Below are positions 1 to 4,771 of a stretch of DNA of 5,186 nt, one piece after another. Location: positions 861-6,046 of the forward strand of contig MFIE01000006.1 in NCBI GenBank assembly GCA_001778785.1, read 5' to 3'. The notes under the pieces are model-generated. The model was not told where the DNA came from, did not search any database, and saw only the letters and a program-made list of their open reading frames with translations. A program made the translations under genes and the position numbers. Each line of letters starts with the position of its first letter. The stretch's first letter is position 1. This DNA is from Candidatus Giovannonibacteria bacterium RIFCSPLOWO2_01_FULL_46_13 (GTDB lineage Bacteria; Patescibacteriota; Minisyncoccia; JACPKW01; UBA11713).

Positions 1-1
1 A

Positions 2-1303
2 GGAAGTGCGGACTATATTAACATCCCCGATTCAAAAAAATATTATATGCGAGATATTAAGCATTCAGAATTGCCAAGCACGGAAGATGTGCGATCAGCC
101 GTCCTAAATATTTTATCCGGAGAAAATATTACAATTACCGACGATTTCAGGGATGATCCCGCTTTTTGCGGCATCAAGGGAAAAATTACAGCCTGGCATA
201 GCCCGGTCGAAGTCCATATCTATTCAGAAGGCAAGCATACGGGACCGATTGAAGGTAATGCCATAGAATATGGGATTCCTGGAGTTGGGTACGACACAAT
301 TGGGGAGAAGAAATTTATTTTCCTCCCAACGGACGAAGGCCAGCAATATAATATAGAAGCTAAAGGAACTGATACCGGAACTTTTGATCTATTAATTTCG
401 GAGAACGAAAATGGGAATATTATCGAAACTAAGGTATTTAACGACGTACCGGTGAGTCCCGCAACGAATATTGATTTTCCGATTTCAGATTTAACGACAG
501 ATGAAACTATCGAGGTGGATCAGGGGACGGGATCAGCGCCCGTGAACGCTGTCGCGACTCTTTCCGGAAGCGAGAGCAACGATGTCGCTTCGCCGGTAAC
601 AACCGCAAATACAATTGGTACGGCGGGATTGAATAGCTGGTATAAAAGCGACGTGAGCGTGGAGCTAAACGCAACGGATGATAATTCCGGAGTGCTCGAG
701 ACTCGGTACTCGCTCAATGGACAGACATTTTTGCTCTATAGTGCTCCAGTTCCCATTACGCAAGAGGGGACGACAACTGTAAGATATCTCTCTATAGATA
801 AAGCCGGGAACAATGAAGAAACAAAGACGCTTGAAATTAAGATTGATAAGACCGCGCCGGAAATAAATTCCAATTTTGATAAGCAATTGAAAACATTCGT
901 TTTTAATTCCGGCGATGCCGGAATATTGTGCACGCAAAACCAGTGCACTGCCACCGATCCCGCCGGCAATACGGCGAAACTACAGTTTGAAAGGTTAAAA
1001 CTTTTAAATATTTATACGCTTATATTCAAGTCAATCTCATATAATTCTGGGGCAGTACAGAAATTTCCAGACAACGCGTTTCCAGTTATATTCGAAAACA
1101 AAAATACTGCGATTAAACTTTTCACGCAGACGTTTTTGCTGAAAAAACAGCAGATAATGAAAATTAATTACAGCCCAACAAAAAATCAATCTGTGATTTA
1201 TTCCCTGAAAAAAGACGGAGGGTTTGCCAAGCAGGTCTTGGAGGGCATCAAAAATTTGGTTGTAAATAGCAACATGGGCAAATTAGAAACTATGATAAAA
1301 TAA
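2..1303 (+). CDS. C-terminal part of a large exported protein: alpha/beta hydrolase end plus OmpL47-type beta domains (5' partial)
   Basis: The frame is open to the left edge (codons from base 2 read GSADYINIPDSKKYY), and no ribosome-binding site precedes the in-frame ATG at 47, so the gene is cut by the window and 47 is probably not its start. Numbering from the Met at 47, residues 4-23 (IKHSELPSTEDV then an LNIL helix) resemble the last part of PGAP1/lipase-like alpha/beta hydrolases, where this His would be catalytic. The nucleophile would lie outside the window. Residues about 28-160 are a beta-rich module with HTGPIEG and GTFDLLI segments. Residues 161-190 are a Ser/Thr/Ala-rich linker. 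Residues 193-270 match the OmpL47/Ig-like pattern: WYKSDVSVELNATDDNSGV, a YSLNG turn, and the DKAGN and IDKTAP signatures. Residues 276-418 form another beta-rich domain with CTQNQC and TDPAGNTA. The protein is probably secreted or cell-surface bound; its substrate is unknown. The overall class is fairly sure, the hydrolase part less so. Confidence 0.72.
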   Translation, partial: GSADYINIPDSKKYYMRDIKHSELPSTEDVRSAVLNILSGENITITDDFRDDPAFCGIKGKITAWHSPVEVHIYSEGKHTGPIEGNAIEYGIPGVGYDTIGEKKFIFLPTDEGQQYNIEAKGTDTGTFDLLISENENGNIIETKVFNDVPVSPATNIDFPISDLTTDETIEVDQGTGSAPVNAVATLSGSESNDVASPVTTANTIGTAGLNSWYKSDVSVELNATDDNSGVLETRYSLNGQTFLLYSAPVPITQEGTTTVRYLSIDKAGNNEETKTLEIKIDKTAPEINSNFDKQLKTFVFNSGDAGILCTQNQCTATDPAGNTAKLQFERLKLLNIYTLIFKSISYNSGAVQKFPDNAFPVIFENKNTAIKLFTQTFLLKKQQIMKINYSPTKNQSVIYSLKKDGGFAKQVLEGIKNLVVNSNMGKLETMIK

Positions 1304-1307
1304 AATT

Positions 1308-1604
1308 ATGCATAGGAGATTTGTTTTGATACTTATTCTGCTTATTATTGTCCCCACGCTGGCTCTTTTTTGGGGCGGATGTTTTTCTCAAGATAAATAT
1401 TTTTTATGGGGATATGAGTGCCCAGGATCTTATATATATGTTTCTAATTTATTAGGACTTCTTGGTAGCACGCTCTTAATTTATTTTAATTTAAAAGAAA
1501 AGATTCACAGTAAACTTTGGTATTTCCTCGGGATTTTATTCGCAGTTATATTCGCGATACATTTGTTTATTTTCTACTCTTTGTCGAACATCGCCCTCTT
1601 CTAA
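1308..1604 (+). CDS. small three-helix membrane protein, unknown function
   Basis: I do not recognise this 98-residue protein. Hydrophobic stretches at about residues 6-24, 43-60 and 69-92 suggest three membrane helices, and the basic MHRRF start favours a cytoplasmic N-terminus. Two cysteines (25 and 38) flank an aromatic loop between helices 1 and 2 and could form a disulfide outside the membrane. Cys25 is preceded by WGG, which does not fit a lipobox. The gene starts 4 bases after the hydrolase-like gene, so the two are probably co-transcribed. The start is uncertain. The ATG at 1308 has no ribosome-binding site, whereas the in-frame TTG at 1326 has AGGAG (1314-1318) seven bases upstream and would give a 92-residue protein lacking MHRRF. 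The gene is visibly richer in A+T than its neighbours. Confidence 0.65.
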   Translation: MHRRFVLILILLIIVPTLALFWGGCFSQDKYFLWGYECPGSYIYVSNLLGLLGSTLLIYFNLKEKIHSKLWYFLGILFAVIFAIHLFIFYSLSNIALF

Positions 1605-1610
1605 AGAGGC

Positions 1611-1630
1611 GGAGTTTACTCCATTTTTTG
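1611..1630 (+). terminator. weak hairpin plus T-run after the 98-residue gene
   Basis: GGAG (1611-1614), a TTTA loop and CTCC (1619-1622) can form a 4-bp stem followed by ATTTTTT, seven bases after the stop. The stem is too short to be convincing alone; the strong hairpin at 1677-1713 probably does the work. Confidence 0.2.
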
Positions 1631-1676
1631 GTGTGGTATTTGTTCCATTCTCTTTCCAATTTCGGTTTTTAAATTC

Positions 1677-1713
1677 AAAAGGCCCGAACTGATTATATCA
1701 GCTCGGGCCTTTT
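1677..1713. terminator. bidirectional intrinsic terminator between convergent genes
   Basis: AAAAGGCCCGA (1677-1687) pairs perfectly with TCGGGCCTTTT (1703-1713). Inside it, CTGA (1689-1692) pairs with TCAG (1698-1701) around a TTATA loop. The only interruption is 1688/1702, an A-C mismatch in the rightward transcript but a U-G wobble in the leftward one. The leftward transcript therefore folds as one uninterrupted 16-bp stem. T-runs follow on both sides (TTTTATTTT rightward, TTTTGAATTT leftward). It lies 11 bases past the stop of the leftward gene and serves both converging units. Confidence 0.88.
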
Positions 1714-1723
1714 ATTTTGCAAG

Positions 1724-2278
1724 TTAAAACGACACTTGGTGGACTTTTTTCTTGGTCTCATTCAATGAGGCCATCGCTATGAGCCTCCTTTCGTAGAGGC
1801 CATTGAGATCCTGTTTGAACAAGTTCGCAATGTATGACCCACTTGTCTGTAGCGCCCTATAGGACCTTGTAGGCGAAAAGATATTCTCAGCTTCAAGTTC
1901 GCCTTCCGCCTTGATTAGCAGTTTGCGGACGGATTTCAGCGTCAGGATTGCCGGAGAGAGGTTCCGATGGTTGTGTCCCTTTTGGACATCCAACAAAGTT
2001 ACGCGCGTATCAATCATCTCCTTCAATTTTGGGTATAAATTTAGGAGCTGAAGACTGTATACGATCAAGTCCGGAGCCACCTCTTTTATCATTATCTCCG
2101 GAGAAGGATTCCCGCCTTTGTGATGCAGTTCTTCGGCGTAGGTGCAAACCTTTCCGGCGGCTTTACCGATATGCCAAAGCATGTGGTCAACCCATTCTTC
2201 CCTTGAACTTTTATGCTCCCAATACTTTTCATCGTATTCTTTTCTTTCTCTGATTAACTCTTCAATCGTTTTTTTCAA
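1724..2278 (-). CDS. helical protein of unknown function, possibly MazG-like
   Basis: This gives 184 residues from a TTG start at 2278..2276. That start has AGGAGG at 2288..2283 four bases upstream and overlaps the upstream gene by 17 bases, a usual arrangement for coupled translation. The longer reading from an ATG at 2323 would place the ribosome site inside the coding region. The protein looks all-helical and soluble. Residues 1-30 are a charged, probably coiled helix. Residues 32-52 (HMLWHIGKAAGKVCTYAEE) and 66-91 (EVAPDLIVYSLQLLN onward) recall the paired helices of MazG-like NTP pyrophosphohydrolases. However, the acidic metal ligands of the EExxE...ExxD signature are largely missing: the second part reads ExxxD and the first has GKAAGK. 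It may be a non-catalytic relative or an unrelated bundle. Residues 108-175 are further helices with basic patches. The start and reality of the gene are firm; the fold is a guess. Confidence 0.72.
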   Translation of the reverse strand: MKKTIEELIRERKEYDEKYWEHKSSREEWVDHMLWHIGKAAGKVCTYAEELHHKGGNPSPEIMIKEVAPDLIVYSLQLLNLYPKLKEMIDTRVTLLDVQKGHNHRNLSPAILTLKSVRKLLIKAEGELEAENIFSPTRSYRALQTSGSYIANLFKQDLNGLYERRLIAMASLNETKKKVHQVSF

Positions 2279-2552
2279 TTTCCCTCCTTTGTGTTTTGTT
2301 GTGTGGGGAAAGTTTCCATGCATAGAACAAGAAACCGATCCCGCAGAGCAGAAAGACGAGGACGCTTACTTGGTCTTGCAGGATTTTGTGCTTGTCCGCG
2401 AAGAAATAAATATCTTCGCGGAGGATCGCGTAAAAAATCCCAGACATAACCAGCGATCCGAGCCCAGCTAACATTAGAATCCCCCAGCTTAGGAATTCCA
2501 GAATGGGATGGTTTTTGTTTTCAACGAACTTCGCGGAGTATCCTGGTACCAT
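2262..2552 (-). CDS. small two-helix membrane protein, unknown function
   Basis: This is a 96-residue protein I do not recognise. The ATG at 2552..2550 has AGGAGG (2564..2559) six bases upstream, so the start is well supported. Two hydrophobic stretches at about residues 20-44 and 61-80 suggest two membrane helices joined by a charged loop (REDIYFFADKHKILQDQ). A strongly charged tail (HNKTQRREIEKND) would be cytoplasmic if both ends face inside. The gene is first in the leftward unit. Its TGA stop (2264..2262) lies inside the next coding region, so the two products are probably translated in a coupled way and may act together. A membrane-plus-soluble pair of this kind could be a sensor or an anchor with its partner, but nothing in the sequence settles this. 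Confidence 0.75.
   Translation of the reverse strand: MVPGYSAKFVENKNHPILEFLSWGILMLAGLGSLVMSGIFYAILREDIYFFADKHKILQDQVSVLVFLLCGIGFLFYAWKLSPHNKTQRREIEKND
2283..2288 (-). promoter_or_regulatory. ribosome-binding site that fixes the TTG start of the 184-residue gene
   Basis: The leftward strand reads AGGAGG, then GAAA, then TTG. This near-consensus site within the end of the upstream gene is the reason for choosing the TTG at 2278 over the ATG at 2323. Confidence 0.7.
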
Positions 2553-2582
2553 AGAAGCCCTCCTTTTGTAATGTTTTACATA

Positions 2583-2611
2583 AATCTACTCCTCCTGGAC
2601 TAATTTTTCAA
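2583..2611 (-). promoter_or_regulatory. promoter of the leftward two-gene unit
   Basis: On the leftward strand, TTGAAA (2611..2606) and TAGATT (2588..2583) are separated by 17 bases. They match the sigma-70-type consensus at 5/6 and 4/6 positions. Transcription would begin near 2576, giving a leader of about 24 bases that includes the AGGAGG site. Confidence 0.5.
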
Positions 2612-2623
2612 TAGAGCTATACT
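2596..2623 (+). promoter_or_regulatory. promoter of the rightward small-protein unit
   Basis: TGGACT (2596-2601, 4/6) and TATACT (2618-2623, 5/6) are separated by 16 bases. The predicted start is near 2630, leaving a leader of about 14 bases that is mostly the AAAGGAGG ribosome site. The -35 box lies inside the spacer of the leftward promoter, so the two polymerase footprints overlap. Confidence 0.5.
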
Positions 2624-2633
2624 CGCGGATGAA

Positions 2634-2639
2634 AGGAGG
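2634..2639 (+). promoter_or_regulatory. strong ribosome-binding site of the 31-residue gene
   Basis: AGGAGG within GAAAGGAGGAG ends four bases before the ATG at 2644. It is the main evidence that this very short frame is translated. Confidence 0.7.
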
Positions 2640-2643
2640 AGAT

Positions 2644-2739
2644 ATGCCAAAACATAAGAATGGGTTAGAACTCCCTGAGATGATCATTATTATTTTCCTC
2701 CTCCTGGTTTTCATTCTGGCCGGAATATTGTTAAGCTAA
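2644..2739 (+). CDS. 31-residue single-helix membrane peptide
   Basis: The frame runs from ATG at 2644 to TAA at 2737-2739 and reads MPKHKNGLELPEM, then a hydrophobic stretch (about residues 13-30: IIIIFLLLVFILAGILL) ending in S. A near-perfect ribosome site and a promoter sit directly upstream. The short basic N-terminus followed by one helix fits a membrane peptide with its N-terminus in the cytoplasm. It lies 32 bases before the 63-residue gene on the same strand, with no terminator between. Small peptides of this build include regulators of membrane proteins and type I toxins; neither role can be read from the sequence. No antisense RNA promoter was recognised, so I do not call it a toxin. 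It would be missed by gene callers with a length cut-off near 30 codons or above. Confidence 0.62.
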   Translation: MPKHKNGLELPEMIIIIFLLLVFILAGILLS

Positions 2740-2771
2740 AGAAAAGTAAAATTTCTTGAAGGAGGAAGATT

Positions 2772-2963
2772 ATGTCAGAAGACGGAGCAGTGTTCCTTCC
2801 CCAACATGATGGCTGGGATTCTAAGCCCTATAAGATCAAGTTTGATCAGTCTCCGCAGAACGAGAGGGAAAGAGAAAGGTGGGCGCGGGCAATCAAGCCT
2901 AGAGATCCAAGAGATTTGCTGATTGGGTACACTCAGTACGGAACTTACATTCCGCTGAAATAA
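2772..2963 (+). CDS. small charged protein of 63 residues, unknown function
   Basis: The ATG at 2772 is preceded by AAGGAGG (2759-2765) with six bases between, so the start is well supported. The protein is soluble, with no membrane segment or signal peptide. Residues 1-26 are mixed and aromatic (FLPQHDGWDSKPYKIKF). Residues 28-48 are densely charged (QNERERERWARAIKPRDPRD) and probably include a short helix. The tail LLIGYTQYGTYIPLK is rich in tyrosine. I recognise no family. It is the second gene of the rightward unit after the 31-residue membrane peptide and is followed 18 bases later by a strong terminator, so the unit ends here. A 67-codon frame on the opposite strand covers almost the same bases, but it has no ribosome site and starts within the spacer before the terminator. 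Confidence 0.68.
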   Translation: MSEDGAVFLPQHDGWDSKPYKIKFDQSPQNERERERWARAIKPRDPRDLLIGYTQYGTYIPLK

Positions 2964-2981
2964 TTCCAACGGCACCATATC

Positions 2982-3013
2982 GGCAACCCCAGTTCCATCG
3001 GGGTTGCCTTTTT
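2982..3013 (+). terminator. intrinsic terminator closing the rightward unit
   Basis: GGCAACCCC (2982-2990) and GGGGTTGCC (3000-3008) form a perfect 9-bp stem around a 9-base loop, followed directly by TTTTT. The right arm also supplies the putative -35 box of the next gene. Confidence 0.9.
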
Positions 3014-3033
3014 ATTTGGAAGAGTTCTATTAT
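3004..3033 (+). promoter_or_regulatory. possible promoter of the SIMPL operon, giving a near-leaderless mRNA
   Basis: TTGCCT (3004-3009, 4/6) and TATTAT (3028-3033, 5/6) are 18 bases apart. The predicted start near 3040 falls within two bases of the ATG at 3042, so the transcript would have essentially no leader. The -35 box overlaps the terminator stem of the previous unit. Confidence 0.4.
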
Positions 3034-3041
3034 GGGTGCAT

Positions 3042-3812
3042 ATGGACTATTTATCTAACGGACGTATAAAGGGCGTTGTGGCCGCCGTAGGTGTTTTATT
3101 GGCTCTATTTTTAGCGATAAAATCTATCGAGGCCTGGCGCGGATTAACTGTTCCGAGGGTGGATCGACCAGCTATCTCGGTAACCGGCGAGGGCAAAATT
3201 TTTATTAAGCCCGACATTGGCCAGGTGAATTTTGCGGTTGTAACCGAAGCCGCGACCGTAGCGGACGCGCAGAAAAAAGCGACGGACGCGATCAACGAGG
3301 TTTTTGCTTCGCTGAAAGGAAATGGAATTGAGGAGAAAGACATCAAGACAACAAATTATTCGATTTCCCCGAAATACGATTACCAAACGGATTTGATGTA
3401 TCCGCCGCGCCCGGTGGGCTCTCCAAATATTTCCGGGTATACGGTTTCACAAAATTTGGACGTAAAGATAAGGGACTTGTCTAAGTCGGGAGAAATTTTG
3501 ACTAAGGCCGCGCAAGCCGGGGCAAACCAGGTTGGCGGAATTATGTTTACGACAGAGGACCTTTCAGCTATCCAGGCCGAAGCCCGCAATAAAGCGATCG
3601 AAGACGCTTCCAAAAAAGCGAAAGAACTCGAAGACCGCTTGGGAATTAATCTTGGGAAAATTATAAACTTCTATGAATCGGGCGGACCGTACCCGATCTA
3701 CCGCGACTACACCGTCGGCAAAGGCGGGGATAGCACTATGCCCGCGCCCGCTATACCAATAGGGGAAAATGAGGTCGTGGTAAATGTCACGGTAACATAT
3801 CAGATTAGGTAA
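3042..3812 (+). CDS. membrane-anchored SIMPL (DUF541) domain protein
   Basis: From the ATG at 3042 the protein has 256 residues, a typical length for SIMPL/DUF541 proteins. Residues 10-28 are one hydrophobic helix after a basic start, so it is probably a signal anchor that places the rest outside the cytoplasm. The SIMPL domain spans about 42-255. It opens with the family's ISVTGEGKIFIKPDIGQVNFAV strand region (broken here by no gap), then a long helix (AQKKATDAINEVFASLKGNGIEEKDIKT written as two parts, residues 76-92 and 93-103), the TTNYSISPKYDY segment, the GYTVSQNLDV strand, and the AEARNKAIEDASKKAKEL helix. It ends with the VVVNVTVTYQI strand. Members are bacterial cell-envelope proteins (for example the BP26/OMP28 type); no enzyme activity is established. 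A GTG at 3036 is an alternative start. Neither has a convincing ribosome site, and the promoter position favours the ATG. It is first in a probable three-gene operon. Confidence 0.9.
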   Translation: MDYLSNGRIKGVVAAVGVLLALFLAIKSIEAWRGLTVPRVDRPAISVTGEGKIFIKPDIGQVNFAVVTEAATVADAQKKATDAINEVFASLKGNGIEEKDIKTTNYSISPKYDYQTDLMYPPRPVGSPNISGYTVSQNLDVKIRDLSKSGEILTKAAQAGANQVGGIMFTTEDLSAIQAEARNKAIEDASKKAKELEDRLGINLGKIINFYESGGPYPIYRDYTVGKGGDSTMPAPAIPIGENEVVVNVTVTYQIR

Positions 3813-3826
3813 AAGTTATAAAACAT

Positions 3827-4771
3827 ATGGAACAAAAAACAGGGCCAAAAGACGTATTTCTGCACATTCTCTCGGTAGTCGCTCTTTATGTTGCGGCGGG
3901 AAGCTTTATCGCGCTCGTCTTCCAATATATAAACATCGCGATTCCGGATCCGCTCCAGATTGGGTATAGCTACATCTCTAATACTTATGATTCGATCCGC
4001 TGGTCTATCTCGATCCTTATTGTTGTTTTCCCGGTTTATGTTTGGTCGGTCTGGTTTTTAAACCGCGGATATGCGGCGGTTCCGGAGAGGCGGGAAATCC
4101 GCGCGAGGCGCTGGCTTCTTTACTTCACGCTTTTTGCGGCGGCCCTCATTATAATCGGGGACTTAGTGACGCTTGTATACAACCTCCTTCGCGGAGAATT
4201 TACTTCGCGGTTCTTGCTTAAAGTGTTAACTATCCTCGTTGTCGCGGGTGCGGTATTTATCTATTATCTCTGGGAAGTTCGAAAAGCCGGCAAGGATGGC
4301 AAACCCCTGTACGTAAAAGCGATTAGCTACATATCTATAGTCGCTGTTGCGGCGGCAATTGTTGGAGGATTCTTTATTGTAGGTTCTCCTGTCGAAGAGC
4401 GAGCTTATCGTTTTGATGATGAACGGATTGCGGACCTACGATCTATAGAAAATGAAATATTTTATTTCTATCAGGCAAAATCCTCACTCCCTAACAATAT
4501 ATCCGATCTTAAAAGTGATGTTCGTGGATTTATCCCACCAGTTGATCCGGAATCTGACGCGAATTACGTATATCGAAAGGTGGGCAACTTAAGCTTTGAA
4601 CTCTGCGCCAACTTTAATCGGGCGAATCGCTCGGGCGTCACAGAAATTCCTTCGATGGCGTATGATCCATACTATGCTCCTGAAAATTGGCAGCACGAAG
4701 CGGGACAAGTTTGCTTCTCGCGAACTATAGACCCAGACCTCCTGCCTCCAATTGAAAAACCGATCCGATAA
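3827..4771 (+). CDS. DUF5671-type membrane protein with extracytoplasmic C-terminal domain
   Basis: This is a 314-residue protein. Hydrophobic helices at about 11-33, 58-78, 96-120, 129-149 and 165-186 give five membrane spans. The first four, with the SIRWSISILIVVFPVYVW and RRWLLYFTLFAAALIIIGD segments, resemble the DUF5671 domain seen in Patescibacteria proteins. The first helix is followed by a loop rich in Tyr, Ile and Pro. Basic residues at 88-95 and 150-160 predict an inside N-terminus and an outside tail. That tail (187-314) contains a helix (DERIADLRSIENEIFYFYQ), then LPNNISDL, a VDPESDANYVYR segment and two cysteines (260, 296) that could pair. The LP...L...DP...Y.Y order resembles pseudopilin C-termini, but there is no pilin signal. 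The function is unknown. The gene begins 14 bases after the SIMPL gene with no clear ribosome site, and it overlaps the methyltransferase gene. Confidence 0.82.
   Translation: MEQKTGPKDVFLHILSVVALYVAAGSFIALVFQYINIAIPDPLQIGYSYISNTYDSIRWSISILIVVFPVYVWSVWFLNRGYAAVPERREIRARRWLLYFTLFAAALIIIGDLVTLVYNLLRGEFTSRFLLKVLTILVVAGAVFIYYLWEVRKAGKDGKPLYVKAISYISIVAVAAAIVGGFFIVGSPVEERAYRFDDERIADLRSIENEIFYFYQAKSSLPNNISDLKSDVRGFIPPVDPESDANYVYRKVGNLSFELCANFNRANRSGVTEIPSMAYDPYYAPENWQHEAGQVCFSRTIDPDLLPPIEKPIR

Noticed and set aside
1365..1385. Possible lipoprotein signal around Cys25 of the 98-residue protein
   Set aside because: The residues before the cysteine are WGG, which do not fit a lipobox, and the protein has further membrane helices.
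2262..2264. TGA read as glycine (recoded as in some Patescibacteria)
   Set aside because: Reading through adds only a short unrelated tail, and the next gene's start overlaps this stop in the usual coupled way.
1948..2471. Two + strand frames (1948-2253 and 2142-2471) opposite the leftward genes
   Set aside because: They lack ribosome sites, overlap each other in different frames and oppose two well-supported leftward genes.
2576..2581. Leftward ATG directly followed by TAA, preceded by AGGAGG
   Set aside because: A start-stop regulatory element was considered, but the predicted transcription start near 2576 puts its ribosome site outside the RNA.
2775..2978. 67-codon frame opposite the 63-residue gene
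   Set aside because: It has no ribosome site or promoter on that strand, while the + frame has AAGGAGG at ideal spacing and its own terminator.
3032..3058. Eight-codon frame from ATG 3032, at good spacing from GGAAGAG, overlapping the SIMPL start
   Set aside because: The purine run is weak, and the putative promoter places both the purine run and this ATG upstream of the transcript start.
3047..3613. Several leftward frames opposite the SIMPL gene
   Set aside because: The SIMPL family match on the + strand is clear, and the opposite frames show no start signals.
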